Assembly (NCBI RefSeq): GCF_003345655.1
Contig: NZ_QQOH01000003.1
Coordinates: forward strand, 186,001-250,000
From: Motiliproteus coralliicola
GTDB lineage: Bacteria; Pseudomonadota; Gammaproteobacteria; Pseudomonadales; Balneatricaceae
Direction of reading: 5' to 3'
DNA: 64,000 nt
The notes under the pieces were generated by a model, which was given only the letters and a program-made list of their open reading frames with translations, ran no database searches and had not been told where the DNA came from. Within the stretch, counting starts at the first letter, position 1, and each line of letters begins with the position of its first letter. This document shows, in pieces, positions 1 to 9,737 of the stretch. The translations under genes were made by a program, and so were the position numbers.

Positions 1-274
1 TCAGCTCTCGAACTCGGTCGGTAAAGTTCCGATGCTGAGCCTGATGGTCCGCGCGGTCAGAATAGTGGTACTGCGCCATCAACGCCTCTTCACGACTGAA
101 ATGACGGTGAATATAGTCTTCGAGCCGATCAAAGCTGTCTTCGATGCTGTGCTGAGTATCGCCTTCATCCAGCGCGACAAAAAGTGCATTAATCAGCGCA
201 ATCAATGTCTTATGATCGTTGTCGATCTCCTCGACACCGACACTCAAGCCATCATTCCATTCGATAACCGGCAT
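1..274 (-). CDS. Bacteriohemerythrin, C-terminus cut by window edge
   Basis: The first 91 codons of a hemerythrin-like non-heme di-iron protein are present; the rest lies beyond base 1. The protein starts MPVIEWNDG, typical of bacteriohemerythrins. Iron-ligand positions visible are H21 (in DNDHK), H58 and E62 (in HRHFSREE) and the H77-x3-H81 pair; the final HxxxxD ligands are off the window. Bacterial members bind O2 reversibly and act in oxygen storage, delivery or sensing. The gene stands alone upstream of the cyclase gene on the same strand, with about 180 bases between them. The ATG at 272-274 is the natural start by family alignment. Family assignment is firm; physiological role is inferred. 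Confidence 0.9.
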   Translation of the reverse strand, partial: MPVIEWNDGLSVGVEEIDNDHKTLIALINALFVALDEGDTQHSIEDSFDRLEDYIHRHFSREEALMAQYHYSDRADHQAQHRNFTDRVREL

Positions 275-452
275 CCTGAATTCCCCACAGGGACCCGCAT
301 AATTTAGGCTTCGGGAGGCACCCCTGGCTTGTTCAGACAGCAGCAGAGATACAAGCCAGCATCCTGCTATAAGCTCAAAGTCCTTCCACCAGCGCAGGGT
401 GATCGATGACAGTATCCCTGCCCCCTAACGACATCAAGTTGAAATTGATCAA

Positions 453-2300
453 TTATTGATCGACCTCAGGATTCTGATGGTCGCCAGCGGATGCTGAAGA
501 CGATTTCTCCAAGGTGTAAAGTCGAACCTTACCTTCACGACCTCGAACCATGGCTTCGGCCACATAGGCCAGAGGCTCGCCTGTTAACTGTCTGGCCGTG
601 GACTCGCTGACCAACAGGCGGGTGCCGTAGATCTTATTCATCGACTCCAACCGCGCCGCCAGATTCACCGCATCACCGTGGACGGTATAGTTCAGTCGCT
701 GTTTGGCGCCGACGCTTCCGGCCACCAGTTCGCCGCTGTTGATGCCAATACGGCAATGCAGCTGCTGATCGCAAAAACGGCTCTGCTCTACCCGTCGAAG
801 AATGTCGCAGCCCGCTTGCCAAGCTTTGCGAGCGTGTTCCGTATCGGCCAGAGGCACATTAAATATGGCCAACACCGCATCCCCTTGAAACTGAGTCACA
901 ACCCCACCATGAGACTCGATAATGTCGACCACGCTGGAAAAATAACTGTTGAGAGTTTCGACTAGACGGGAGGGTTCAAGCTGCTGGGAAAGTCGGGTAA
1001 AGCCCTCCAGGTCACAAAACAGCACGGTCGCCTCAGATTGCCGGGGTTTTAGCTCTCCCTGCTGCTGCAGCAGCTCATGGGCTACCGCCTGGGGGACATA
1101 CTGACCAAACAACCGCTGGCTGGTTTCGTTCTCGCGCAACCCCTTCAGCATTCGGTTAAAGGCCAGAGAAACCCGGTTGAACTCCTGGATTCGGCTGCCG
1201 GGAAGGTCTTCAACCTGTTGCAGCGGATGATGGCCAACCGCATCGAAACCGGCCACGGTGCGATCCACCACCGCGCCGATTCGGCGACTGATCCAGATTA
1301 CCAGCAACAGAATCACAACCACCAAGGCAAGACCGCCAATCAAGATGTCCCACATTCTCTGAAACACATCGGGAATCTGCTTGGGATCCAGATAGGTTCC
1401 GACGACCCAGGGTTTATCGCCATAGCGTTGCATCGGTCGTATCAGGTAGAGCAGACGGCTATCCGAATCGTTGAGCGTGAATGCCTGGGCATTTTCAGGC
1501 ATCACAAAGGGATCCTGCTTGCGCCTGGGCCCCCAGATCTGCTGTAGGGCGGGATCGCCAATCTCGCCAATCTTGGGCAGGAAACTGCTTCTTCCTTCCA
1601 GTGCGCCCTGATCCACCCACTCGTCCAACAGGTGGTTCAACTTGGGATGCGCCAGCACCTGATCGCTGTCGAACAGGATAAACACGGGGGATTCGACCTG
1701 GGTCGAGAGCTGAGAGACAAAGTCAGAAAGATTGGAAACTTCAATGGGAGAAATGATCAGGCCGACAAATCGCGGTCCTCGGTAGACCGGCTGCACCAGC
1801 GGCAACACCAACTTACCAAGCCAGGGGGAGTAGGTCGGCTCCAGCCAAAGTGAGCCGGTGGGCGGTTGCTGCATCAGCAGCTCCAACCGTTCACTTCGGC
1901 GCTTTAGCCAGGAATCGATGGCAATCTCATGCTGGTCCCGGTCGACCCAGACTCGCCCACCTTGATGGTCGAGCATCAGCAGGCCTGTTACCTGGGGCGT
2001 GGCGGCCAAGGCGCCTTCAAACAGCAGGCTGACGGCTTTTTTATCGTCAAAAGGGAATTGATCGGCGCCAACAGCCCTCGCCAGGTATTCCAGCTGGGTC
2101 TCAACCGGTTGAAGCTGGCCGTCGATCTGGTCGACCACGGTTTCTATCAGCCCGTCCGACAACTCAGACAACAGAGTTTGGGTGTTACCGCGAGTTCCAC
2201 TGAAGCCGAGAAACAACAACACCCCCAGCCCCACCAGAACCAGCAAGCCAAACCCGCCGCTCAGCAAGCGGGTGAAGGTGATTGTCAGGGCAGGCTTCAA
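453..2300 (-). CDS. Membrane-bound class III adenylate/guanylate cyclase with Cache-type sensor
   Basis: A 615-residue signalling enzyme predicted to make a cyclic nucleotide from ATP or GTP. A membrane segment lies near residues 13-33, followed by a roughly 280-residue periplasmic Cache-like sensor, a second membrane helix near 318-340, a HAMP-like linker and a C-terminal class III cyclase domain from about 423. Metal-binding Asp residues are seen in FCDLEGF and GDAVLA, and the transition-state Asn/Arg in VNLAARLE. The position that usually holds the substrate-specifying Lys (K in KFIGDA) is Gln here (QFQGDA), so base specificity cannot be read from sequence. It overlaps the upstream secreted-protein gene by 4 bases, suggesting translational coupling. 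Confidence 0.88.
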   Translation of the reverse strand: MKPALTITFTRLLSGGFGLLVLVGLGVLLFLGFSGTRGNTQTLLSELSDGLIETVVDQIDGQLQPVETQLEYLARAVGADQFPFDDKKAVSLLFEGALAATPQVTGLLMLDHQGGRVWVDRDQHEIAIDSWLKRRSERLELLMQQPPTGSLWLEPTYSPWLGKLVLPLVQPVYRGPRFVGLIISPIEVSNLSDFVSQLSTQVESPVFILFDSDQVLAHPKLNHLLDEWVDQGALEGRSSFLPKIGEIGDPALQQIWGPRRKQDPFVMPENAQAFTLNDSDSRLLYLIRPMQRYGDKPWVVGTYLDPKQIPDVFQRMWDILIGGLALVVVILLLVIWISRRIGAVVDRTVAGFDAVGHHPLQQVEDLPGSRIQEFNRVSLAFNRMLKGLRENETSQRLFGQYVPQAVAHELLQQQGELKPRQSEATVLFCDLEGFTRLSQQLEPSRLVETLNSYFSSVVDIIESHGGVVTQFQGDAVLAIFNVPLADTEHARKAWQAGCDILRRVEQSRFCDQQLHCRIGINSGELVAGSVGAKQRLNYTVHGDAVNLAARLESMNKIYGTRLLVSESTARQLTGEPLAYVAEAMVRGREGKVRLYTLEKSSSASAGDHQNPEVDQ

Positions 2301-2848
2301 TCAGCTACCCGTATCAGCTGCGCGGTTACCTTGCGTAGCTGTTCGCCACTGCGATAACGGTGAAACTCCAGCAACAATCCTTTGTCATTGAGGGTGCGAT
2401 CGTAAACCTGCATCTCGTAACCACCGTCCTCGGTGATCACCAGCGTGTGGACCGTCAGGGTGTTACCCTTGATTCGCGCCCAGACGAAGGGGTCGCCCTT
2501 GAGCGGATCCAAGGCGATCTGACCTCCGAACACATTGGTCTTCATCGCCGACGAGTAGATCCCTTCTCGCCGGCTTCGACGGAATTTAATCTCGTACGCT
2601 TTGCGCTTGAGCGTTTGGTCGGCCTTTTCAAGCACCGTGGTCCATTTGACGAAAAACCCCCGCTTGGCAGTCGGGCCGATGGTGACGCTCAGGTCCCGGC
2701 GAATGGACTCTCCACCCTCGGTCTCGGTGGTCTGGCCGATATACTGGCCGTAGAAGGCCTCCAGGGGTTGATTCGCCAGTGCTGACCCACAAGCCAGGCT
2801 GAACCACAGGGCCAGCATCCAAGCCCGCAGCATACGGATTTTGTGCAT
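2297..2848 (-). CDS. Secreted protein of unknown function
   Basis: A 183-residue protein with a clear N-terminal signal peptide (hydrophobic core then ALANQ, cleavage near residue 26). The mature part is beta-rich and polar, with no catalytic motif I recognise. The stop codon overlaps the start of the cyclase gene by 4 bases, so the two are almost certainly co-transcribed and the protein may be a periplasmic partner of the Cache sensor; that partnership is inference. I do not recognise a family. Confidence 0.7.
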   Translation of the reverse strand: MHKIRMLRAWMLALWFSLACGSALANQPLEAFYGQYIGQTTETEGGESIRRDLSVTIGPTAKRGFFVKWTTVLEKADQTLKRKAYEIKFRRSRREGIYSSAMKTNVFGGQIALDPLKGDPFVWARIKGNTLTVHTLVITEDGGYEMQVYDRTLNDKGLLLEFHRYRSGEQLRKVTAQLIRVAD

Positions 2849-2899
2849 GAAACAGAAAACCTCTTAAAAACTTGCAGCTTATCTTTCTAAAAGTATATC

Positions 2900-2912
2900 A
2901 ATTGGACCAATT
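2900..2912. promoter_or_regulatory. Perfect 13-base palindrome in divergent promoter region
   Basis: AATTGGACCAATT is a perfect inverted repeat (6-base arms, 1-base centre) in the AT-rich 162-base gap between the secreted-protein/cyclase pair and the ABC importer operon. Its position fits an operator for either divergent unit. No regulator gene is adjacent, so the cognate factor is unknown. Confidence 0.35.
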
Positions 2913-3010
2913 TAGCTGCATAAATTCCCCAGGTTTAGCTCGATAAGAAATTAATTTTCATCTATTTTTTATAGGTTACATTTTTTCTCCGTCAATCAGT
3001 CGAGAACTGC

Positions 3011-4906
3011 ATGAAGCAACCGCCCGCGCTACTCGAAATACGCAATCTTGCTGTGGAATTTCAAATGCACGGCACCCCTATCACCGCTGTTAAGGATCTA
3101 TCCTTGACCCTGCGTGCCGGTACCACCCTGGCGCTGGTCGGCGAATCCGGTTCCGGCAAGACGGTTACCTCCCAGGCTATTCTCGGTATTTTGCCGCGCT
3201 CGGCCCGAATCAGCGCCGGTGAGATACTGTTCACGCCGCCAGGTGAAGAAACCGTCGATATCGCTCAACTGCACCCGGATCAACCGGCCATGCGAGCACT
3301 TCGTGGAGATCAGATCTCGATCATCTTCCAGGAACCGATGGTGTCGCTCTCTTCGATGCATACCATCGGCAATCAGATCATGGAGGCGATGCTGCTGCAT
3401 CGCGACTGCAGCAAGCAGGAAGCCCGAGAGGCCACCATCGAGATGCTGCGCTTGGTCGGTTTTCCGGAGCCGCAAAAGGCGATCAAGCGTTATCCGTTCG
3501 AACTCTCCGGCGGCTTGCGTCAGCGCGCCATGATCGCAATGGCGCTGATCTGCCGCCCGGCGCTGCTGATCGCCGACGAACCCACCACTGCCCTCGATGT
3601 CACGGTACAGGCCCAGATACTAAAGCTGATCAAGTCACTGCAGCAGGAGTTCAACATGGCCGTGCTGCTGATCACCCACGATCTCGGCGTGGTCGCCAAC
3701 ATGGCCGACGATGTGGTGGTGATGTACCACGGTGAGGTGATGGAGCGCGGTCCGGCCAAAGCGCTGTTCGAAGCTCCCCGTCACCCCTATCTGAAAGCCC
3801 TGTTCTCGGCCGTGCCCCACTTCGATATGCGCGCCGGCGAGCGACTAACCCCGATTCGCGAAATCGAACATGACATCGACCACTTCCGTCGCCTGCGTAC
3901 CCCCTGGACCGAAGAGCAGATGACAGCCGGTCCGCACCTGCAGGTGAGCCAGCTGAGCAAAAGCTTCAGTGCCCATAGCGGCAGCTGGTTTGGCGGTGGG
4001 GAAGTTCATCACCACCTGGCGGTACAGGACGTCAGCCTGGAGATCGGCTGCGGCGAGTGCTTCGGTCTGGTGGGCGAGAGCGGCTGCGGCAAGACCACCC
4101 TGAGCAAGATGCTGATGCGGGCGGTGCAACCCGATTCCGGCAAGCTGCTGTATAACGATCGCGGTCGGATGATCGACCTGTTGAAGCTCGAAGGCGAAGA
4201 GCTGCGGGCATTCCGGCCCAAGATGCGAATCGTGTTCCAGGATCCGTTCAGTTCCCTCAATCCTCGGATGACGGTGCTTAATATCCTGGTCGAACCGATG
4301 CAGATTCATCAGGTCGGCGACGCCGCCTCACAACTGCAGCGGGCCCGAGAATTGATGGCGCTGGTGGGACTCGATCCGCGTTATCTCAACCGCTACCCCC
4401 ACAGTTTCTCCGGCGGCCAACGTCAACGGATCAGTATCGCCAGGGCTCTGGCACTCGACCCCGAACTATTGATCTTCGACGAGCCGGTCTCGGCGCTGGA
4501 CGTGTCGGTTCAGGCGCAGATCCTGAATCTGCTCAAGGATCTGCAACACGAGCTGGGGCTGACCTACCTGTTTATCTCCCATAACCTGGCGGTGGTCGAC
4601 TACATTGCCGACCGGATCGGGGTGATGTGTCGTGGCCAACTGGTGGAGGTCGGTCGACGCGAGCAGATCTTCCGCAATCCCCAGCACCCTTACACAAAGG
4701 CGCTATTGGCGGCCGTCCCCTACCCGGACCTGTCCCGACCACTGGATTTCGAGCTGCTGGAGAGCGGCCGCCACAACGTCCCCGAACTCTGGCCTGATCC
4801 GTACTGCGCCCCCAGCGACGGCGATCTGGAACTGATCGAGATCGAACCCGACCACCAGGTTCGTCGCCAGCCCATCGAACAGCTTGAACGGAGCCTGATG
4901 TCATGA
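3011..4906 (+). CDS. Opp/Dpp-type ABC importer, fused double ATPase
   Basis: A 631-residue protein with two complete ATP-binding cassettes, equivalent to a DppD-DppF fusion (architecture of GsiA and YejF). NBD1 has Walker A GESGSGKT, signature LSGGLRQR and Walker B LLIADEP; NBD2 has GESGCGKT, signature FSGGQRQR and Walker B LLIFDEP. Each has the conserved HPY tail motif (HPYLKAL, HPYTKAL) typical of oligopeptide-type ATPases. It energises import by the two permeases encoded downstream. It is the first gene of a four-gene operon and overlaps the binding-protein gene by 4 bases. Substrate cannot be told from the ATPase. Confidence 0.93.
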   Translation: MKQPPALLEIRNLAVEFQMHGTPITAVKDLSLTLRAGTTLALVGESGSGKTVTSQAILGILPRSARISAGEILFTPPGEETVDIAQLHPDQPAMRALRGDQISIIFQEPMVSLSSMHTIGNQIMEAMLLHRDCSKQEAREATIEMLRLVGFPEPQKAIKRYPFELSGGLRQRAMIAMALICRPALLIADEPTTALDVTVQAQILKLIKSLQQEFNMAVLLITHDLGVVANMADDVVVMYHGEVMERGPAKALFEAPRHPYLKALFSAVPHFDMRAGERLTPIREIEHDIDHFRRLRTPWTEEQMTAGPHLQVSQLSKSFSAHSGSWFGGGEVHHHLAVQDVSLEIGCGECFGLVGESGCGKTTLSKMLMRAVQPDSGKLLYNDRGRMIDLLKLEGEELRAFRPKMRIVFQDPFSSLNPRMTVLNILVEPMQIHQVGDAASQLQRARELMALVGLDPRYLNRYPHSFSGGQRQRISIARALALDPELLIFDEPVSALDVSVQAQILNLLKDLQHELGLTYLFISHNLAVVDYIADRIGVMCRGQLVEVGRREQIFRNPQHPYTKALLAAVPYPDLSRPLDFELLESGRHNVPELWPDPYCAPSDGDLELIEIEPDHQVRRQPIEQLERSLMS

Positions 4907-6849
4907 AGTGGCTATCCCTGTTCGGATTCATCCTTTGCAGCCAGGCATTGGCACAGCAACCGCTGGCATCAACCTACTCGTTGTTGGAACCACCCTACTT
5001 CGCACCGAAGGTCGAGCAGGGTGAACTGCCACCGTTGTCCCAACGGTTACCCCAAACACCCCTGGTTGACCCTTTCGAAACCCTGCCTGGACGCAGCCTG
5101 GGCCTGTCCGGCGGCACCATCAATCTGCTGATGGGCAAAGCCAAGGATGTTCGCCAACTGGTGGTCTACGGCTATGCCCGGCTGGTGGGATTCAACGAAT
5201 CTATGCAGCTCCAGGCCGATATCCTGCAGGACTATCAGGTCGATGAAGGGCGAATTTTTACGCTGCACCTGCGCCCCGGCCACCGCTGGTCCGACGGTAC
5301 CCCCTTCACCAGCGAGGATTTCCGCTACTTCTGGGAATCGATGGCCAACAATGCCGAGCTGTATCCGTTCGGCCCGCCGAATAAACTTCTGGTGGATGGC
5401 AAGCCGCCGACGGTCGAAATACTCGACCGCTATACCGTGCGCTACAGCTGGCACCGACCCAATCCGGAGTTTCTGCTGTCGCTGGCCGGCCCTCGGCCGC
5501 TCTACATCTATCGTCCGTCCCACTACCTGAAGCAGTTCCATCCGGATTATGCCGACCCCGATGAGTTGGCCGACAAGGTTGCCCACGCCAAGACCAAGAA
5601 GAAATCCTGGGTGGCGTTACACCAACGCAAGGACCATCAGTACAAGTTCGATAATCCGGATCTTCCGACTCTGCAGCCCTGGATGCCGGTCACTAAGCCA
5701 CCGGCCGAGCGCTTCCACTTTGTCCGCAACCCCTACTACCACCGCCTCGATACCCGGGGTAACCAACTGCCCTATCTGGACGAGCTGATTGTCGATATCG
5801 CCAGCAGCAAGCTGGTGCCGGCCAAGACCGGCTCCGGTGAATCCGATCTACAGGGGCGCTACCTGAGTCTGGATGACTACACCTTCCTGCACGAGGGTGC
5901 CGGCAGAAACCATGTCGATGTGATGCTGTGGCGTACCTCGCGCGGATCACGGATGTCGCTATACCCCAATCTCAATGCGGTCGACCCGGTCTGGCAGCCG
6001 CTGCTGCGTGATGTGCGGTTCCGCCGCGCCCTGTCGCTGGCGGTCAATCGCTACGAGATCAACCAGGTAATCTTCTTCGGGCTGGCCCTTGAAGGCGCCG
6101 ACAGCCTGCTGCCCGAGTCACCGCTGTTCCAGCCCCAATACCGCAGCCGTTGGGCCGAGTTCGATCTGGATGAAGCCAACCGACTGCTGGATCAGCTGGG
6201 ATTGACCAAGCGAGACCCCAGAAAGATTCGACTGCTGCCCGACGGTCGTCCAATGGAGATCATCATCCAGTCCGCCGGCGGCAGCACCGAGGAGTCCGAT
6301 ATTCTGGAGCTGATCCACGACAGCTGGATGGAGATCGGCATCAAGATCCACACCAAACCCACCGAACGGGAGGTGTTCCGTAACCGAATCTTCGCCGGTG
6401 AAGCGCTGATGTCGGTCTGGACCGGCCTGCCCAACGCGATCCCGTCATCGGACATGAGCCCGGCTCAGCTGGCCCCGACCTCTCAGCAACAACTGCAGTG
6501 GTCCCAATGGGGCAAACACTACGAGACCGGCCAGGGGGAAGCCCCGGTGCTGCCCGAAACCCAGCAATTGCTGCAGCTAAACAATGCCTGGCGTGAGGCC
6601 ACCGATGACGATCAACGGCAGCAGATCTGGCAGCAGATGCTCGATATCTACAGCGACCAGGTCTACAGCATCGGCACCGTCGCCCGGGTTCTGCAGCCGA
6701 TCGTGATTCGGTCGGACCTGCGCAATGTCCCCGCCGAAGGGCTTTGGAACTGGGAGCCCAACAGCTACTTCGGTGTCTACCGGCCGGATCGTTTCTGGCT
6801 TGACCCTGCGCTTTCGACCACAACGACAAATACCCAGGAGGCGAACTGA
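4903..6849 (+). CDS. ABC importer periplasmic substrate-binding protein, family 5
   Basis: A 648-residue extracellular solute-binding protein of the SBP family 5 (peptide/nickel/glycoside class), with a short signal peptide (residues 1-17, ending ALAQQ). Family features include the HWRF-like HRWSDGTPFTSEDF segment and the DVRFRRALSLAVNR block. It is longer than DppA (about 535 residues), and some long family members bind sugars or glycosides rather than peptides, so the ligand is open. It overlaps the ATPase upstream and shares one base with the permease gene downstream. Confidence 0.9.
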   Translation: MKWLSLFGFILCSQALAQQPLASTYSLLEPPYFAPKVEQGELPPLSQRLPQTPLVDPFETLPGRSLGLSGGTINLLMGKAKDVRQLVVYGYARLVGFNESMQLQADILQDYQVDEGRIFTLHLRPGHRWSDGTPFTSEDFRYFWESMANNAELYPFGPPNKLLVDGKPPTVEILDRYTVRYSWHRPNPEFLLSLAGPRPLYIYRPSHYLKQFHPDYADPDELADKVAHAKTKKKSWVALHQRKDHQYKFDNPDLPTLQPWMPVTKPPAERFHFVRNPYYHRLDTRGNQLPYLDELIVDIASSKLVPAKTGSGESDLQGRYLSLDDYTFLHEGAGRNHVDVMLWRTSRGSRMSLYPNLNAVDPVWQPLLRDVRFRRALSLAVNRYEINQVIFFGLALEGADSLLPESPLFQPQYRSRWAEFDLDEANRLLDQLGLTKRDPRKIRLLPDGRPMEIIIQSAGGSTEESDILELIHDSWMEIGIKIHTKPTEREVFRNRIFAGEALMSVWTGLPNAIPSSDMSPAQLAPTSQQQLQWSQWGKHYETGQGEAPVLPETQQLLQLNNAWREATDDDQRQQIWQQMLDIYSDQVYSIGTVARVLQPIVIRSDLRNVPAEGLWNWEPNSYFGVYRPDRFWLDPALSTTTTNTQEAN

Positions 6850-7844
6850 TGGGCCGCTATATCCTCAATCGCCTGCTGCTGATGATCCCGACGCTGATCA
6901 TTATCAGTTTCATCATCTTCGTGATCATCCAGCTGCCGCCGGGAGACTATCTGGAGAGCTATATCTCCGAGCTGGAGAGCCAGGGTGAATCGATCGATCA
7001 TCACCAGATCGAGATGCTGCGCCAGCAATACGGCCTCGATGAGCCCTTCCTGATGCAGTACTGGACCTGGGCCACCGGGATGCTGGTGGGAGATTTCGGC
7101 TACTCGTTCGAGTACGGCCTGCCGGTCACCGATGTGGTCGGCGACCGGTTGTTCCTGACCACGGTGATCTCAATCTTCACCATCGCCTTCACCTGGATGA
7201 TCGCATTCCCGATCGGCATGTACTCAGCCACCCACCAGTACAGCTGGGGTGACTATGGCTTAACCTTCCTTGGTTTCCTCGGCCTGGCGACACCAAACTT
7301 CCTGCTGGCACTGGTGATGCTCTACTTTGCCAACGTCACCTTCGGCACTTCGATCGGCGGCCTGATGGATCCCGAGTACGTCAACCAAGCCTGGAGTTGG
7401 GACAAGCTCAAATCGGTGCTCGAACACCTATGGATTCCAGTCGTCGTGATCGGTACTTCCGGTACCGCGGCGATGATTCGACGCCTGCGAGCCAACCTGC
7501 TCGACGAGCTGCACAAGCCCTACGTGGTCACCGGTCGCGCCAAGGGGGTTCCGCCGTTCAAGCTGCTGGTCAAATACCCGCTGCGCACCGCGCTGAATTT
7601 CTTTATCGCCGACATCGGTAATATGCTGCCGAGTATCATTTCCGGCGCCGAGATCGTCGCGGTGGTGCTGTCGCTGCCGACCACCGGCCCGATCCTGATC
7701 GCCGCGCTGCAGAGCCAGGATATGTACTTGGCCGGTTCCTTCCTGATGTTCCTGGCGATCCTGACCGTGGTCGGGGTGCTGGTGTCCGACCTGGCGCTGG
7801 CGCTGCTTGATCCACGAATCCGGCTACAGGGAGGGTCGCGCTGA
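6849..7844 (+). CDS. ABC importer permease, DppB-like
   Basis: A 331-residue inner-membrane permease of the binding-protein-dependent (DppB/OppB) class. It begins with the family hallmark RYILNRLLLMIPTL, has about six membrane helices, and carries the cytoplasmic EAA-loop region for ATPase docking (VTGRAKGVPPFKLLVKYPLRTAL). It forms the pore with the downstream permease. The start codon overlaps the stop of the binding-protein gene, and its own stop overlaps the next start, so the operon is tightly coupled. Confidence 0.93.
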   Translation: MGRYILNRLLLMIPTLIIISFIIFVIIQLPPGDYLESYISELESQGESIDHHQIEMLRQQYGLDEPFLMQYWTWATGMLVGDFGYSFEYGLPVTDVVGDRLFLTTVISIFTIAFTWMIAFPIGMYSATHQYSWGDYGLTFLGFLGLATPNFLLALVMLYFANVTFGTSIGGLMDPEYVNQAWSWDKLKSVLEHLWIPVVVIGTSGTAAMIRRLRANLLDELHKPYVVTGRAKGVPPFKLLVKYPLRTALNFFIADIGNMLPSIISGAEIVAVVLSLPTTGPILIAALQSQDMYLAGSFLMFLAILTVVGVLVSDLALALLDPRIRLQGGSR

Positions 7845-9022
7845 TGGCTACTCACTCCTCAGAAGCACCGATGCAAAACGACCACTGGGTCAGTCAGAAA
7901 CCCTTCGACCCCCAATCGATCGAGGCGATCAGCCCCGAGCAGGAGAAGTACTACTTCGCGTCCCAGTGGCAACTGATCTGGTGGCGCTTCAAGCGTCACC
8001 GCCTGGCGCTGATCTGCGGCATCTTCCTGGCGCTGATGTACCTGTCTATCCTGATTACCGAGTTCCTGGCGCCCTATGCCCTTTCGACCCGGCACACCGA
8101 CTACATCTACTCGCCGCCGCAACCGGTGCACTTTATCCATGAGGGCGAGTTTGTCGGCCCGTTTGTGTACGGCTGGAACTACGAACTCAATATGCAGAAG
8201 CTGCTGCGCGAGTACAGCGAGGACAAAAGCCAGGTCTACCCGCTACAGTTCTTCTGCAAGGGCGACCCCTATAAGTTCTGGGGCTTGTGGGAATCCGACC
8301 GGCACCTGTTCTGCGCCCCGGAGGGTGCGACACTGTTCCTGCTCGGCACCGACCGACTCGGCCGTGACCTGCTCTCCCGGATCACCTACGGCGCCCGAAT
8401 ATCGCTGACCATCGGCCTTATCGGTATCAGCCTAAGCTTCTTCCTCGGCATCCTGATCGGTGGTCTGGCCGGCTACTACGGCGGCTGGGTCGACTCCAGC
8501 GTGCAACGGATCACCGAGGTGATCCGCTCGTTCCCGGAGCTGCCGCTATGGATGGCACTGTCGGCGATCCTACCGGTCACCTGGAGTCCGCTATGGGTAT
8601 TCTTCGGCATCACCCTGATCCTGGCCCTGCTGGACTGGACCGGCCTGGCCCGGGCAGTTCGCTCCAAGCTGTTAGCTTTACGGGAGGAGGACTACTGCCT
8701 GGCGGCCCAATTGATGGGGGCCAAACCCAAGCGGGTTATCGGCCGTCACCTGCTGCCGGGGCTGTTCAGCCATCTGATCGCCTCGGCCACGCTGTCGATT
8801 CCGGCGATGATCCTGGGCGAGACCGCACTGAGCTTCCTCGGTCTGGGTCTGCGCCCACCGATCACCAGTTGGGGAGTCCTGCTCAATGAGGCTCAGAACA
8901 TCAACGTGGTGGCGATCTATCCCTGGCTGATGTTCCCGGTACTGCCGGTTATCGTGATCATTCTGGCGTTCAACTTCTTCGGTGATGGTCTGCGCGATGC
9001 CGCCGACCCCTACAAGCATTGA
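7844..9022 (+). CDS. ABC importer permease, DppC-like with long periplasmic loop
   Basis: A 392-residue DppC/OppC-class permease, the second pore subunit. The first helix (about residues 55-75) is followed by an enlarged periplasmic loop of roughly 95 residues, then the conserved LLGTDRLGRDLLSR motif and five further helices. The EAA-type loop reads LAAQLMGAKPKRVIGRHLLP. It is longer than DppC (300 residues) because of the loop. It is the last gene of the importer operon. I see no strong terminator after it, and the following small gene lies only 26 bases downstream. Confidence 0.93.
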   Translation: MATHSSEAPMQNDHWVSQKPFDPQSIEAISPEQEKYYFASQWQLIWWRFKRHRLALICGIFLALMYLSILITEFLAPYALSTRHTDYIYSPPQPVHFIHEGEFVGPFVYGWNYELNMQKLLREYSEDKSQVYPLQFFCKGDPYKFWGLWESDRHLFCAPEGATLFLLGTDRLGRDLLSRITYGARISLTIGLIGISLSFFLGILIGGLAGYYGGWVDSSVQRITEVIRSFPELPLWMALSAILPVTWSPLWVFFGITLILALLDWTGLARAVRSKLLALREEDYCLAAQLMGAKPKRVIGRHLLPGLFSHLIASATLSIPAMILGETALSFLGLGLRPPITSWGVLLNEAQNINVVAIYPWLMFPVLPVIVIILAFNFFGDGLRDAADPYKH

Positions 9023-9048
9023 GCAGATTGAATGGATAGCCGATAACG

Positions 9049-9291
9049 ATGGGGAACTGCCGATATTGTCTGAACGCCTCGCTGATCAACAAGCTGGGGC
9101 GCTGCCGTGATTGCATGCTCAAAGCCTGGATCTTCGCGCTGCTGTGCTGGGGGTTATGGGGTTACTTGGCTTGGAGCGGGGCTGAGCCCACCTCCACCCT
9201 GGCAGCCCTGGTCGGTGCGTTGCTTCTATCACTGCTGGGGATCAGCCACTCACTGATGGCTATACGTCACCGTCGCAAAGAGAAGATATAA
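9049..9291 (+). CDS. Small membrane protein with two CxxC motifs
   Basis: An 80-residue protein with CRYC and CRDC motifs near the N-terminus (a possible metal-binding knuckle) followed by two membrane helices (about residues 27-44 and 50-70) and a basic tail. The layout resembles DUF3624-type gammaproteobacterial proteins, but I hold that match at low confidence. It lies 26 bases after the importer operon on the same strand and may be co-transcribed. Function unknown. Confidence 0.6.
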   Translation: MGNCRYCLNASLINKLGRCRDCMLKAWIFALLCWGLWGYLAWSGAEPTSTLAALVGALLLSLLGISHSLMAIRHRRKEKI

Positions 9292-9353
9292 ACAGTATCT
9301 GCACTATCAGCGGGTCAAGTTAGAGAATGCGGTAGGTCAACGCCGAGGGCTTG

Positions 9354-9593
9354 TTATTTCTTCTTGTGGCTACCATCGCACAGAGGCTTAGACGCCGTGC
9401 CCTTACAGCCGCAAAAGAACACTTTCTTTGATTCCTCGGCTTCATACTTTACCGGGCTAAAACCGGTCCCCTTATGCGAGCCATCGCAAAAGGGCTGATC
9501 TTGGCTCCTGCCACAGGCACACCAGAAATAAGACTTACCGGCCTCGACTTCCACGGCATAGGGGGTATCCGACGCTCTTCTTGGTTTATTCAT
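9354..9593 (-). CDS. Twin CDGSH iron-sulfur domain protein
   Basis: A 79-residue protein with two complete CDGSH [2Fe-2S] motifs: CACGRSQDQPFCDGSH near residues 25-40 and CGCKGTASKPLCDGSH near 61-76. Each provides three Cys and one His ligand. Such small tandem proteins are redox/iron-sulfur proteins of poorly known function in bacteria. The ATG is preceded by a good GGGAGG ribosome site. The gene starts only 21 bases beyond the last recognisable attC-like site of the cassette array, so it marks the array's distal edge or could be an old cassette without a readable attC. Confidence 0.9.
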   Translation of the reverse strand: MNKPRRASDTPYAVEVEAGKSYFWCACGRSQDQPFCDGSHKGTGFSPVKYEAEESKKVFFCGCKGTASKPLCDGSHKKK

Positions 9594-9613
9594 TTTATGC
9601 CTCCCTAGGGATA

Positions 9614-9687
9614 GCCTAGCAGCTTGCTGACAGGACGAACCTACGAAGTCCCCACAAAGGGGCTGAGGCCATAGTCACTTGTTGGGC
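9614..9687 (-). repeat. attC-like site, distal, degenerate
   Basis: On the minus strand it opens with GCCCAAC (a good RYYYAAC core) and closes with GCTAGGC, one mismatch from GTTRRRY. A CCCC/GGGG inner stem is visible. It follows the 89-residue membrane protein gene by about 50 bases and looks like the decayed last site of the array. Confidence 0.5.
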
Positions 9688-9737
9688 GGTACACGCTTAG
9701 TTTTCATTGAGTATCCTCGATACGAAAAAGCTTGCCC

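Noticed and set aside
1077-2391. Several plus-strand frames opposite the cyclase and secreted-protein genes
   Set aside because: Shadows of the minus-strand coding frames with no start signals and no recognisable domains.
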